Positions 53,517-63,134 of a stretch of DNA of 64,000 bases are shown here, in pieces. Every line of letters starts with the position of its first letter. Position 1 is the stretch's first letter. Below the pieces are notes generated by a model. The model saw only the letters and a list, made by a program, of their open reading frames with translations, was not told the origin of the DNA and made no database searches. The stretch covers positions 595,501 to 659,500 of the forward strand of contig NZ_CP113864.1 in the NCBI RefSeq assembly GCF_026914285.1, in the 5' to 3' direction. A program made the position numbers and the translations under genes. This DNA comes from Caldicellulosiruptor naganoensis (GTDB taxonomy: Bacteria; Bacillota; Thermoanaerobacteria; Caldicellulosiruptorales; Caldicellulosiruptoraceae).

Positions 53517-55019
53517 GTGAGGGTAAATAATTTGCTTTTTGCAGCATCAAGCAATAAAGTAGAAGAGAGTTTGCAAAAGCCTCGGCAAGGTACTCAGTCA
53601 TCTTTTAAGAAAATTTTTGATAGGGCGTCAAAAAGGACTACTGAAAACATCACTGCACCTAAAACTGATAAAAACGAAGATAGTGGAAGGTTTGCAGTGG
53701 TATTAAATCCTAAGATAAGACAGGTAATAACTCAGGATAACAAAAGTGTGAAAAAAGGTCAGGGACAGACTGCTACTGAAGTTTTACAGGAAGCCACCCA
53801 ACCAGCTTTAAAAGAAGAGGAAAAGATTTCTGATTTTGTTCTGAATTTGATATTGAGTTTGCTGCAGAATACAAAGGGTCAGGCAGGTGAATTTTTTAAG
53901 CAGATTTTGATTAAAGAAGAAAATGCATTTGAACATACGATTGTCAAAGAGATGATAAATACTTTAAATGCTATAAAAACTTTTGATGCAGATGTAGCTG
54001 GGCAGGAAAAAAATTTAGTTGAGATTTTTAATATTGTAGGACAAGTGTCAAAAAATGTATCTGAAGAGGCTGGGAATGGAGACTGGCATCTTGCGAAGCT
54101 TGTGTTCGAAAGTGCTGAGGTGCTGGGTTTGTCCACTGAAAGAAGCAATAGTATTGACAATAAAATTGGCCTCAAAGATAACTCTTTCAGTATGTTAGAA
54201 AACATTCTCTTAAAGAATGAGAAAAATGATATTCTTCCCCCTGAGTGGAGACTAATTAACAAAGAAGTTGCATTTTTAAAAAAATTGGTTCAAGTTCTTT
54301 CTGAGAATTCTGACCATATGGTAAATCATCATTCAAATATGTTAAATAATCTATATGAGAATGTGACTTATGATTTTGAAGCCAGAGATGTTAAAAGTAC
54401 CGACAATCTTCAACTATATTTGGGTGATTTAAAGGAAGATATATCTGCCCAAACTAATGAAGAGACTTGGCTGCACACAGTGGAGAAGCTTGAGAATAAA
54501 GACCCAAGTGATGATAGAAATGAGTTTTTAGGTAAGATTTCCTCAAAGTTTGATGCTAATACACTTTCCAAGGTGGAAATAAGAGCCGATGAGAATGTAT
54601 TTAAGGCATTAAGAGCTTCAGTAATTGAACAAATAGCTGAGAAGATTTCACTTATCCACAAGCAAAATCTTACAACCTTGACGGTATCCATAAAACCTGA
54701 GTGGCTTGGAAATGTTGTTATTGAGCTAAATAGAGACCTGAACGGTAATATTACAGGTAACATTATTGTGAGCAATCCCCAGGTGAAAGAAATTGTTGAA
54801 AGCTCCCTTTCAAATCTCTTGACAATCTTAAAAGACCAAGGGATAAATATATCACAACTAAATGTAAGTCTTGGCAATAGCCACAGTAGTCAGCAGTTTC
54901 AAAGTCAGCAGAGGTTTTCACAAAAGCAGTACTCCTTTGCCCAAACAGAAGACACTATGGATACGATAGAAGGTTTGATATATGAGATTAGTGAAAATGT
55001 GTTAAACTTGAGAGCTTGA
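53517..55019 (+). CDS. fliK: flagellar hook-length control protein FliK
   Basis: Secreted ruler and export-switch protein. About 500 residues with a low-complexity polar N-terminal part. The C-terminal domain has LTTLTVSIKPEWLGNVVIEL, the FliK signature LxPxxLGxVxVxL in slightly altered form, and a Gln/Ser-rich tail. GTG 53517 has GGAGG eight bases upstream; TTG 53502 is an alternative. Confidence 0.87.
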   Translation: MRVNNLLFAASSNKVEESLQKPRQGTQSSFKKIFDRASKRTTENITAPKTDKNEDSGRFAVVLNPKIRQVITQDNKSVKKGQGQTATEVLQEATQPALKEEEKISDFVLNLILSLLQNTKGQAGEFFKQILIKEENAFEHTIVKEMINTLNAIKTFDADVAGQEKNLVEIFNIVGQVSKNVSEEAGNGDWHLAKLVFESAEVLGLSTERSNSIDNKIGLKDNSFSMLENILLKNEKNDILPPEWRLINKEVAFLKKLVQVLSENSDHMVNHHSNMLNNLYENVTYDFEARDVKSTDNLQLYLGDLKEDISAQTNEETWLHTVEKLENKDPSDDRNEFLGKISSKFDANTLSKVEIRADENVFKALRASVIEQIAEKISLIHKQNLTTLTVSIKPEWLGNVVIELNRDLNGNITGNIIVSNPQVKEIVESSLSNLLTILKDQGINISQLNVSLGNSHSSQQFQSQQRFSQKQYSFAQTEDTMDTIEGLIYEISENVLNLRA

Positions 55020-55029
55020 GGTGAAAAGA

Positions 55030-55539
55030 ATGGCAGGTACAAGTATTAATAATTTAACAGGGGTTTTGTCACAAAGCTCAAATGTATCTTCTTCACAGTC
55101 TTCATCAAAGAATACACTTGGCAAGCAAGAGTTTTTAAATCTTTTGGTGACACAGCTAAGATACCAAGACCCATTAAAGCCTATGGAAGATAAAGAGTTT
55201 GTTGCTCAGCTTGCCCAGTTTTCTGCACTTGAACAGATGCAAAATCTAAATGAGTCGTTTGAACTTATAAAAGCTCAGAGTATGATTGGAAGGTATGTTG
55301 TTGCAACAAACCCATCTGATTCTTCAAAAACAATAGAAGGAAGGATTGACAGTATCAGAATAGGAGGAAGTAAGATATATTTAAAAGTAAATGGAGTGGA
55401 GGTAACCCCAGAGAATATCAAGCAAATTTATCACACTTATGTTGAAGAGGTTTTGTCAGATATAAAAGAGAAGGTACCAACAAAAGATGATCTTCTGAGC
55501 ATCTTAAGCTCCTTACAAAAAGGAGAAGACTCAAAATGA
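55030..55539 (+). CDS. flgD: flagellar hook capping protein FlgD
   Basis: Hook assembly scaffold. 169 residues from ATG 55030 (GAGGTG just upstream). The motif KQEFLNLLVTQLRYQDPLKP with MEDKEFVAQLAQFSALEQMQ is diagnostic. Shorter than the proteobacterial FlgD, as usual in Firmicutes. Confidence 0.95.
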   Translation: MAGTSINNLTGVLSQSSNVSSSQSSSKNTLGKQEFLNLLVTQLRYQDPLKPMEDKEFVAQLAQFSALEQMQNLNESFELIKAQSMIGRYVVATNPSDSSKTIEGRIDSIRIGGSKIYLKVNGVEVTPENIKQIYHTYVEEVLSDIKEKVPTKDDLLSILSSLQKGEDSK

Positions 55540-55892
55540 CAATAAATAGAATTGGTAATGTAAATTCTAATAGATTAAACAGTACAAAAATTGAAAGAAA
55601 AGAAACTGCTGAAGGTTTCAGTAGCTTGCTTTCTCAAAGTCTTAAAATCTCCAAACATGCAAACGAGAGACTTCAAACGCAGAATATCAATATTGATTCA
55701 AGTACTTTAGCAAAGCTTGAGGAAGCTATTAAGAAGGCTGAGCAAAAAGGGCTCAAAAATGATGTATTAGTTCTAAATGGTGATGTTGCATACATTGTGA
55801 ATGTTAAAAACAAGGTAGTTGTAACTGTAAAAGATGTAAATAGCCTAAAAGACAATATCTTTACAAACATAGATGGGGTTTTGATGATATAA
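55536..55892 (+). CDS. flagellar operon protein (TIGR02530 type)
   Basis: 118-residue protein found in Firmicute flagellar operons between flgD and flgE, function not established. It has the typical SQSLKISKHANERLQTQNI and DVAYIVNVKNKVVVTVKDVN segments and INRIGN near the start. It overlaps flgD by four bases. Confidence 0.8.
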   Translation: MTINRIGNVNSNRLNSTKIERKETAEGFSSLLSQSLKISKHANERLQTQNINIDSSTLAKLEEAIKKAEQKGLKNDVLVLNGDVAYIVNVKNKVVVTVKDVNSLKDNIFTNIDGVLMI

Positions 55893-55898
55893 CAAAGA

Positions 55899-55975
55899 TG
55901 CAAGGGGGATGGACCCGCAAGATGGGAGGTCCCCCCTACAAGAAAGACCTTCCTGACTGACAGAGGGAAGGTCAA
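55899..55975 (+). promoter_or_regulatory. two stable GC-rich hairpins upstream of flgE
   Basis: In the 125-base gap before flgE, GGGGGA (from about 55903) can pair with TCCCCC, with an inner CCC/GGG step and loop GCAAGAT. A second hairpin pairs GACCTTCC (about 55947) with GGAAGGTC (about 55968). Neither is followed by a T run, so they are not ordinary terminators. They may shape mRNA stability, processing or flgE translation. Confidence 0.45.
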
Positions 55976-56017
55976 AAAAAGGTCAAATAACCATGAAAGA
56001 GGGGGATTTTTGTCAAG

Positions 56018-57484
56018 ATGATGAGGTCAATGTTTTCGTCAATTTCAGCACTTCGGGCTCATCAGACCAGAATGGATGTGATAGGTGATAATATTGCCAA
56101 TGTCAATACAGTGGGGTTTAAATCAAGCAGAGTGACATTTGCATCTGTTTTTGCATCTGTCATAAAAGCAGCCTCTGCCCCCGATACAACATCTGGTAGA
56201 GGCGGTTCAAACCCTATGCAGATAGGGCTTGGTGTTTCGGTGGCCTCTGTTGATATGAATATGACAAGAGGAAGCCTCCAGCGTACTGACAATCCAACCG
56301 ATTTGGCAATCGAAGGAGATGGATTTTTTGTAGTAGGTGGTGATGGCAAGGCACCACGTTTTACAAGAGCAGGAAACTTTAGTTTAGATAAAATGGGGAA
56401 TTTAGTTACAGCAAATGGGCTTAATGTGCTTGGGTGGATGTATGACCCTGTTAATAATCAGATTGATACTACAAAAAGTCCTTCGAAGATAAACATCCTT
56501 GCATTTCCAACTTTGCCTCCTAAGGCAACTGATAAGATTAGTTTTGATGGTAATCTCAGTGCTGATGCGGTTGCGTATACAGGGCAAATTACTAAGTATG
56601 AAGATTTGCTCAATGTTCCTGCTGATAGCAAGTATTCCATGAGTTTTAAGGTTTATGATTCCCAGGGTAAAGAACACACTCTTCAGTTAATATTTGTCAA
56701 AAAGGATAACAATCAATGGGAATGGTTTGTTGATGCACCACGACTCAAAAAAAATATTGGTACTGCTCAAAATCCACAGGAAGCATATGTATATGTAGAT
56801 GATATGATAGAAGCAAACAATGACTATGATAATTTCATTGCCAGAGGAACTATAACTTTTGGCCAAGCGGGAAAGGTGCTTGATGACGAGAACACACCAG
56901 ATGTAGAAGGCATTACAATTACAGGTGGTCGGTATGTCAATACACAAAACGGAACATTTACGATTAATTTCAAAAATAGTGTTGTCAATCCTATCACTTT
57001 TAAAGTAAATGGTTCTCAATTTGATATCAATGACCCAACAAATATTGCCTTTTTCCTTAAGAAGATAACTCAGTTTGGTAATATGGACAGTTCAATCAGG
57101 GTTGCTCAGATGACAGGATATTCAGCAGGGAGCTTGCAAGGTTTTAATATTGATGCAACAGGCAAGATAACAGGAATTTATTCAAACGGTTTAAATCAGC
57201 TAATTGGCCAGATTGCAATTGCAACGTTTGCAAACCCTGCAGGGCTTCAGAGAATTGGTGATAATCTTTATATAAACACTGTAAACTCAGGTGACCCTGA
57301 GATAGGAACGCCTGGGTCAGGCTCGCGCGGCACAATCTCACAGGGCACCTTGGAGATGTCAAATGTTGATTTAGCCAAAGAGTTTACAGATATGATTGTC
57401 ACCCAGAGAGGTTATCAGGCAAATGCAAGGGTGATCACTGCTTCTGATGAGCTTTTGCAGGATTTGGTAAATATTAAGAGGTAA
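56018..57484 (+). CDS. flgE: flagellar hook protein FlgE
   Basis: Hook subunit, 488 residues. N-terminal MFSSISALRAHQTRMDVIGD and NIANVNTVGFKSSRV, and C-terminal MSNVDLAKEFTDMIVTQRGY plus QANARVITASDELLQDLVNI are the conserved ends that form the D0 domain. The middle is variable. The start is the first of two adjacent ATG codons. Confidence 0.96.
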   Translation: MMRSMFSSISALRAHQTRMDVIGDNIANVNTVGFKSSRVTFASVFASVIKAASAPDTTSGRGGSNPMQIGLGVSVASVDMNMTRGSLQRTDNPTDLAIEGDGFFVVGGDGKAPRFTRAGNFSLDKMGNLVTANGLNVLGWMYDPVNNQIDTTKSPSKINILAFPTLPPKATDKISFDGNLSADAVAYTGQITKYEDLLNVPADSKYSMSFKVYDSQGKEHTLQLIFVKKDNNQWEWFVDAPRLKKNIGTAQNPQEAYVYVDDMIEANNDYDNFIARGTITFGQAGKVLDDENTPDVEGITITGGRYVNTQNGTFTINFKNSVVNPITFKVNGSQFDINDPTNIAFFLKKITQFGNMDSSIRVAQMTGYSAGSLQGFNIDATGKITGIYSNGLNQLIGQIAIATFANPAGLQRIGDNLYINTVNSGDPEIGTPGSGSRGTISQGTLEMSNVDLAKEFTDMIVTQRGYQANARVITASDELLQDLVNIKR

Positions 57485-57503
57485 AAATAATGGGTATTAA
57501 ATA

Positions 57504-57533
57504 AAGGGGAGGAGTATTTTAGCTCCTCCCCTT
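57504..57533 (+). other. strong hairpin after flgE, no T run
   Basis: AAGGGGAGGAG (57504-57514) pairs perfectly with CTCCTCCCCTT (57523-57533). The following sequence is CGAAAAAGC, so termination should be inefficient. Within an operon this more likely protects or separates the abundant flgE message from the downstream part. Confidence 0.55.
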
Positions 57534-57586
57534 CGAAAAAGCTGAAGGAATTGTGATAATACTTTACGTTCAAAGGATGGTTTTGC

Positions 57587-57814
57587 ATGATAAAATTAAG
57601 AAGAATAAACAACAAAGAATTTGTTGTAAATGCTGATTTTATTGAGTTTGTTGAGGCAACACCTGATACTGTTATTACACTTACAAACGGTGTAAAACTT
57701 GTTGTAAAGGAGTCTGTGGATGAAGTCATTGAAAAAGTTATTGAGTATAAGAAGAAGATTTTTGAGGGAGTTATCTTCAATATACAACCTATGAAAAAGG
57801 AGTATGATCAATGA
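57587..57814 (+). CDS. flbD: flagellar FlbD/SwrD family protein
   Basis: 75-residue protein, starting MIKLRRINNKEFVVNADFIE, with the typical VEATPDTVITLTNG. In Bacillus the homologue SwrD increases flagellar motor power. Its stop overlaps the fliL start. Confidence 0.9.
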   Translation: MIKLRRINNKEFVVNADFIEFVEATPDTVITLTNGVKLVVKESVDEVIEKVIEYKKKIFEGVIFNIQPMKKEYDQ

Positions 57815-58281
57815 AAGGTGAAAAGCTGAATTCAATCATTCTTATCTTGCTTGTTTTGTTGCTTTTGATGATGGTGGGCATGGGAATAGGTTTTTTGACT
57901 GTGATTAAAAACCTATCACCTTCTGCCTCAGGTTCTAAGTCTGCTACTGAAATAGAAAAGCCAGAAAAGCTATATATATACGATGTCAATGATGGCAAAC
58001 CACTCATGAGCAATCTTCAAGACACTCAGACAAATGTAGGTAGAGTTATCAGAGTAACAGTACAACTTGAAGTGACAGATAAAAAGTTACCTGAAACTAT
58101 GAAAGAGAAGAACATAGTGATTGCTGATATAATCGATAGTGTGCTTCGTAGCAAAACAGCTGACGAACTTTTGAAGCCAGAAGGGAAAGAAAAGGTCAGA
58201 AAAGAGATAAAGGACAGGTTAAATGAGATATTTGATAATAAGGTGTACAATGTTAACTTTGGCGAGTTTATTATTCAATAA
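57811..58281 (+). CDS. fliL: flagellar basal body-associated protein FliL
   Basis: Single-pass membrane protein that supports the stator. 156 residues: helix at about 8-30 (IILILLVLLLLMMVGMGIGF), extracytoplasmic domain ending VYNVNFGEFIIQ, the FliL terminal motif (VxxVxFxxFxxQ). Confidence 0.93.
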   Translation: MKGEKLNSIILILLVLLLLMMVGMGIGFLTVIKNLSPSASGSKSATEIEKPEKLYIYDVNDGKPLMSNLQDTQTNVGRVIRVTVQLEVTDKKLPETMKEKNIVIADIIDSVLRSKTADELLKPEGKEKVRKEIKDRLNEIFDNKVYNVNFGEFIIQ

Positions 58282-58303
58282 AAAGGTGGTGAAACTACCT
58301 AAA

Positions 58304-59293
58304 ATGGGTGATATACTTTCACAGAGTGAAATAGATGAACTTTTGCGGTTGCTGACATCAGGTGAGCTTTCACTTGAAGAGATTCAAAAACCAAAGCAAG
58401 AAAAGAGTATTAGAGTCTACGATTTTAAAAGGCCGAGCAAGTTTGCAAAAGATCACCTTCGAACACTTCAGATAATTTTTGAAAATTATTCGCGAATAGT
58501 CACCACCTTTTTGTCTGGGTATTTGAGAACAGTTGTGCAGATGGATGTGATTTCTGTCGAACAACTAACTTATTACGAGTTTAGCAATTCGCTTTCAAAC
58601 CCGGTTGTAATGGGAATTATCAACTTTGCACCTTTAAAAGGTAGTATTGTGTTTGAGATGTCACCAGAGATAGCATTTGCAATGATTGACAGAGTTCTTG
58701 GTGGTTTTGGAAAAGGTGTTGACAAGATAAGAACATTTACAGAGATTGAGCTTGTTTTAATTGAAAGACTTTTACAACAGTTTGTAAACTATTTCAGAGA
58801 AGCATGGGAAAACATTATTGATTTAAGGCCAAGACTTGAAAAAATAGAAACAAATCCACAGTTTACACAAATAGTATCGCCAAATGAAACTATTGCACTT
58901 GTAACAATTGATATGAATGTCGGCGAGGTAGAAGGTATGGCAAACATATGTTTACCACATATGGTTATAGAACCTATCATGCCAAGGCTCAGTACTAAAT
59001 ACTGGTTTTCGATCTCTGCAAAGGAGACATCTGAAGAAACAAAAGAGTATTTGCAAAGAAAAATAGAAAAGACAAAAGTCACAGTGAGAGCAATCTTAGG
59101 TAGGACCAAAATTACAGTAAAAGAGTTTTTAGAGCTCCAGGTAGGTGATGTTATTAAACTTGATAGAAGGAAGAATGAAGAGATAGAAGTATTTGTTGGA
59201 GATAGATTAAAATTTTATGGTGTTCCTGGACGAAAAGAAAAGAGATTGGCAATAAAAGTAACAAGGCTGGAAGAGGGGGATGAGATCAAATGA
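58304..59293 (+). CDS. fliM: flagellar motor switch protein FliM
   Basis: C-ring subunit that binds CheY-P. About 330 residues from ATG 58304, beginning MGDILSQSEIDELLRLL, the CheY-binding N-terminus. A CheC-like middle domain (FEMSPEIAFAMIDRVLGGFG) and a C-terminal SpoA domain (ILGRTKITVKEFLELQVGDV) follow. GTG 58289 is an alternative start. Confidence 0.95.
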   Translation: MGDILSQSEIDELLRLLTSGELSLEEIQKPKQEKSIRVYDFKRPSKFAKDHLRTLQIIFENYSRIVTTFLSGYLRTVVQMDVISVEQLTYYEFSNSLSNPVVMGIINFAPLKGSIVFEMSPEIAFAMIDRVLGGFGKGVDKIRTFTEIELVLIERLLQQFVNYFREAWENIIDLRPRLEKIETNPQFTQIVSPNETIALVTIDMNVGEVEGMANICLPHMVIEPIMPRLSTKYWFSISAKETSEETKEYLQRKIEKTKVTVRAILGRTKITVKEFLELQVGDVIKLDRRKNEEIEVFVGDRLKFYGVPGRKEKRLAIKVTRLEEGDEIK

Positions 59294-60423
59294 GCGATTT
59301 GCTTTCTCAAGATGAAATAGATGCTCTTTTGCGGGGTATGAGTGAATCTTCTTCACAAGAGACTACAATTACTGACCAAGACAAAGACGTGCTCGGCGAG
59401 ATAGGAAATATCTCAATGGGCACAGCGGCGACTACTTTAAGTATTCTTTTAAATCAGAAAGTGAATATTACAACCCCAGTTGTAAGCGTTCTGAGGTGGG
59501 ATGAGCTTCCCAAAGAATTTCCAGTACCCTATGTAGCTATTAAAGTTGTGTACAAAGAAGGGCTGGAAGGAGTTAACTTGCTTATTTTAAAGAAAGAAGA
59601 CGTTGAGATAATAGCCGACCTTATGATGGGTGGAACTGGAAATATTGAGTTTTCAGAGGAACTTTCTGAACTTCAAATTTCTGCTATCCAAGAAGCAATG
59701 AACCAGATGATAGGTTCTGCTTCAACATCGCTTTCCTCCATGTTGAATCTAAGGATTGACATCAGCCCGCCAGAGGCGTTTGTAATAGACTTTGCCCAGA
59801 ACGCTGAGGAGATGATTCCTGAGCTAAAAAGTGCAGATGAGATAGTAAAAGTTGCGTTTAGGATGACAGTTGGAGATTTGATTGACAGTCAAATAATGCA
59901 GCTTATTCCTGTTGATTTTGCAAAACAGCTTGTCAATGCAATGTTAAGCAATACGCTGGGAGCATTTCCGGCTGAAGAAAGAACTGAAGCAAAATCGTCT
60001 GTACAAGAAACCATTAGAACTTCTGAAAAGCCGTCAATGGAGGAATCTTCAAAGAGGCAAACAGTTGCTTCTTCACACAGTTTTCAGCAGAAGAAAGAGG
60101 AAAAAAGCGAGAGAGTGTACAATGTTTCACCAGTCCAATTTGAGAGCTTTGACGAGGAAGAAGAGAGAAGGTATCCAGAGAATATTGAGCTCATTTTGGA
60201 TGTGCCGCTTGAGATTACTGTTGAACTTGGAAGGACACAAAAGCTTGTTAGAGAAATTTTAGAATTTTCAACAGGTTCTATTATAGAACTTGATAAACTG
60301 GCGGGTGAGCCTGTTGATATTCTTGTAAATGGCAAAGTGATTGCCAAAGGTGAAGTTGTAGTTATTGATGAAAATTTTGGTGTTCGCATAACTGATATTG
60401 TCAACCCGTCAAATAGGTTATAA
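59290..60423 (+). CDS. fliY: flagellar motor switch phosphatase FliY (FliN-type)
   Basis: 377-residue C-ring protein of Firmicutes with CheY-P phosphatase activity. N-terminus LLSQDEIDALLRGM resembles FliM; two CheC-type phosphatase elements (DVLGEIGNISMGTAATTLSI; QISAIQEAMNQMIGSASTSL) follow, then a Ser/Glu-rich linker and a FliN SpoA domain (VPLEITVELGRTQKLVREIL). Overlaps fliM by four bases. Confidence 0.94.
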   Translation: MSDLLSQDEIDALLRGMSESSSQETTITDQDKDVLGEIGNISMGTAATTLSILLNQKVNITTPVVSVLRWDELPKEFPVPYVAIKVVYKEGLEGVNLLILKKEDVEIIADLMMGGTGNIEFSEELSELQISAIQEAMNQMIGSASTSLSSMLNLRIDISPPEAFVIDFAQNAEEMIPELKSADEIVKVAFRMTVGDLIDSQIMQLIPVDFAKQLVNAMLSNTLGAFPAEERTEAKSSVQETIRTSEKPSMEESSKRQTVASSHSFQQKKEEKSERVYNVSPVQFESFDEEEERRYPENIELILDVPLEITVELGRTQKLVREILEFSTGSIIELDKLAGEPVDILVNGKVIAKGEVVVIDENFGVRITDIVNPSNRL

Positions 60424-60493
60424 AATATAAATAAGCATTTTTTTTTGAAAGACAAATTTTACATCAAAGAACTTTAGAAAAGGAGAGAGATTT

Positions 60494-60856
60494 ATGTCAA
60501 AAAGGATTTTGATAGTGGATGATGCAGCGTTTATGAGAATGATGTTGAAAGACATTATAACAAAAAATGGATATGAAGTAGCAGGTGAAGCTGAAAACGG
60601 ACGTAGGGCTGTTGAATTGTACAAAGAACTTAAGCCTGATCTTGTGATGATGGATATTACTATGCCAGAGATGGACGGTATACAAGCGGTAAGGGAGATA
60701 AAAAAGATTGACCCTCAAGCAAAGATTATAATGTGTTCTGCTATGGGTCAACAAGCGATGGTTATAGAGTCAATTCAGGCAGGTGCCCGAGATTTTATTG
60801 TAAAACCTTTCCAAGCAGAAAGAATTGTTGAGGCTATCAAAAAAGTACTTGGTTAA
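60494..60856 (+). CDS. cheY: chemotaxis response regulator CheY
   Basis: 120-residue single receiver domain: acidic pair in ILIVDDAAFMR, phosphorylation Asp in LVMMDITMPEMDG, Thr/Ser switch in CSAMGQ and Lys in IVKPF. It follows fliY as in Bacillus and has its own AAGGAG. Confidence 0.95.
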   Translation: MSKRILIVDDAAFMRMMLKDIITKNGYEVAGEAENGRRAVELYKELKPDLVMMDITMPEMDGIQAVREIKKIDPQAKIIMCSAMGQQAMVIESIQAGARDFIVKPFQAERIVEAIKKVLG

Positions 60857-60902
60857 AGAATGTGCGGTTTTCTTACTTTAAAGTCAAGGAGAAAAATTAG
60901 TG

Positions 60903-61295
60903 ATGGAACTCATTTTAAGAATAGTGGGTTCGCTGCTTCTGATAGGTGTATTGATATATCTTACCTACTTTGTTTTAAAAGTCTACAGCAAAAAGGCAAT
61001 TTTAAGGAAAGGGGAATTTATGAAAATAGTTGATGTACTTCCCCTTTCTTCAGACAGTATGTTGGTATTGATAAAGGCAGGACAAAAATATATACTTCTG
61101 GGTAAGACACAAAAAAGCATTACTTTTTTGAAAGAATTTGAATTATCGGAATTTTCTGAAGTAAATGAAATTTCTGATGAAAAAAGTTTTAAGAAGATTT
61201 TTGATAACAGTCTAAGTTCTTCATTTGGTCTTAAAGACAAGGTTTTAAGCCTTTACAATATGATAAAAGATAAGGACGATGAAGATAAAAGATGA
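60903..61295 (+). CDS. fliO: flagellar biosynthesis protein FliO
   Basis: Chaperone for the FliP export pore. 130 residues, one membrane helix near the start (LILRIVGSLLLIGVLIYLTY) and the segment VDVLPLSSDSMLVLIKAGQK that is typical of FliO. Confidence 0.85.
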   Translation: MELILRIVGSLLLIGVLIYLTYFVLKVYSKKAILRKGEFMKIVDVLPLSSDSMLVLIKAGQKYILLGKTQKSITFLKEFELSEFSEVNEISDEKSFKKIFDNSLSSSFGLKDKVLSLYNMIKDKDDEDKR

Positions 61296-62047
61296 AAAAG
61301 AGGTTTCTTTATATTTTATCGACAGGTTTGATTATTTTGATAATAGCTTTTTGCAAAATTGAAACAGCATTTGCAACAGCAAGTTTTAGCCTGAATTTGG
61401 GTGATATGAACAATCCCAAGGATGTATCGTCAGCCATACAGCTTATAATATTTTTCACTCTCCTTACTTTAGCACCGTCAATTCTTATTATGATGACATC
61501 CTTTACAAGAATATTGATTGTGCTGGGGTTTGTGAGAAATGCCTTAGGTACACAACAAATGCCACCAAACCAGATTTTAATTGGTCTTGCACTGTTTTTG
61601 ACATTCTTTATAATGGCACCTGTGGGCCAGAAGATTTATACACAGAGTTATCAGCCGTACATAAAAGGTGAGATTACATCCCAAGAAGCACTTAAAAGAG
61701 CTGAAGTACCACTTAGAGAGTTTATGCTTAAAAATACTCGCAAAAAAGATTTAGACCTTTTTGTGAAACTAAGCAATGTAAATCCAAACACAGATGTTAG
61801 GAAATTGCCTTTAAGAGTTGTAATTCCAGCCTTTATTATAAGCGAGCTTAAAAGTGCGTTTGAGATGGGATTTATAATTTATGTGCCGTTTTTGATAATT
61901 GATATGGTTGTTGCAAGTATATTGATGTCTATGGGAATGCTTATGATTCCACCTGTTATGATTTCTCTACCATTTAAGATTTTGCTTTTTATACTTGTTG
62001 ATGGTTGGGGGCTTGTTGTTGAATCTCTTGTTAGAAGTTTCAAATAA
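61292..62047 (+). CDS. fliP: flagellar biosynthesis protein FliP
   Basis: Export-gate membrane protein, 251 residues with a signal-like start (LYILSTGLIILIIAFCKIET). Conserved PSILIMMTSFTRILIVLGFV, LRNALGTQQMPPNQILIGL-type and PFKILLFILVDGWGLVVESL segments identify it. It overlaps fliO by four bases. Confidence 0.97.
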   Translation: MKKRFLYILSTGLIILIIAFCKIETAFATASFSLNLGDMNNPKDVSSAIQLIIFFTLLTLAPSILIMMTSFTRILIVLGFVRNALGTQQMPPNQILIGLALFLTFFIMAPVGQKIYTQSYQPYIKGEITSQEALKRAEVPLREFMLKNTRKKDLDLFVKLSNVNPNTDVRKLPLRVVIPAFIISELKSAFEMGFIIYVPFLIIDMVVASILMSMGMLMIPPVMISLPFKILLFILVDGWGLVVESLVRSFK

Positions 62048-62070
62048 AAAAAAGGTGTGGGAAACTTAAA

Positions 62071-62340
62071 ATGGACACATCGGTTGTTTTAGAGATTGCA
62101 AGGCAGGCTATTTTAACAGCATTCTATATCGCAGGGCCAATTTTGATTGTATCTATGATTGTTGGAATAGTTATCTCAATTTTGCAAGCAACAACACAGA
62201 TTAATGAACAAACTCTTACGTTTGTGCCAAAACTTATTGCAATTGCACTTTCTCTTTTGATATTTGGACAGTGGATGATCACAAAGGCTGTAGAGTTTAC
62301 AAGGTATCTTTTAACAAATATAAATCAATTTGTAAAGTAA
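62071..62340 (+). CDS. fliQ: flagellar biosynthesis protein FliQ
   Basis: 89-residue export-gate protein with two hydrophobic helices; IVISILQATTQINEQTLTFV followed by PKLIAI is the family signature. Confidence 0.96.
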   Translation: MDTSVVLEIARQAILTAFYIAGPILIVSMIVGIVISILQATTQINEQTLTFVPKLIAIALSLLIFGQWMITKAVEFTRYLLTNINQFVK

Positions 62341-62351
62341 AGGAATAAAAA

Positions 62352-63134
62352 ATGGAAGAGGTTTTTGGCTATCTTTTGAATAGTTCATATGTATTTTTTC
62401 TCATATTGGCGCGCATGAGTGGAATTTTTATTGCATCGCCCATATTTGGAAGGAGAAACATCCCTGCATATTTCAAAATAGGTTTTGCATTTTTCTTAAG
62501 CATTATTGTTATGCTATCCTATAATTTTAGCTATACCATTCCTCAAAATCTCATAGAATTTGTCTTAGAGGTTGCTAAGGAATTTGTTGTTGGACTTGTA
62601 ATAGGGTTCATATCATATATGATATTTTCTGCTATTCTTCTTGCAGGGCAAATTATTGACAATGCAATTGGTTTTGGAATGGCAAACGTGATTGATCCCT
62701 TAAGTGAGATTCAAGTGCCATTGTTGGGGAACTTTTTATATTTATACATGCTTGTTGTATTCTTTGCAACAGATAATCACCACATTTTGATAAGGGCAGT
62801 TGTATATAGTTATAAAATAGTACCATTGGGTTATTCCAGCATTTTACCTCAAATTTCGCAAAAGTTCATAACATTTTTTATAGAGCTCTTTGTAATTGGA
62901 ATAGAGATTAGCTTACCTATCTTGATGAGTATGCTTGTAGTTGACATAATACTTGGAATATTGTCAAGAGCAGTGCCACAAATGAATGTGTTTATGGTAG
63001 GGTTGCCAATCAAGATTGCAATCGGATTTTTGGTGCTTGTGATAGTTCTTCCTATTATGAACAAGATGATTTTTGTCTTGCTTGACAAGCTCAGCATCTA
63101 TACATATGAAGCCTTGAGAGGGGGCTTTAAGTGA
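62352..63134 (+). CDS. fliR: flagellar biosynthesis protein FliR
   Basis: 260-residue export-gate membrane protein. ARMSGIFIASPIFGRRNIPA near the start, AGQIIDNAIGFGMANVIDP in the middle and RAVPQMNVFMVGLPIKIAIG near the end are conserved. Its stop overlaps the flhB GTG start. Confidence 0.96.
   Translation: MEEVFGYLLNSSYVFFLILARMSGIFIASPIFGRRNIPAYFKIGFAFFLSIIVMLSYNFSYTIPQNLIEFVLEVAKEFVVGLVIGFISYMIFSAILLAGQIIDNAIGFGMANVIDPLSEIQVPLLGNFLYLYMLVVFFATDNHHILIRAVVYSYKIVPLGYSSILPQISQKFITFFIELFVIGIEISLPILMSMLVVDIILGILSRAVPQMNVFMVGLPIKIAIGFLVLVIVLPIMNKMIFVLLDKLSIYTYEALRGGFK

Noticed and set aside
55893-56017. c-di-GMP riboswitch before flgE
   Set aside because: The conserved GEMM core bases are not present; only generic GC hairpins can be supported.
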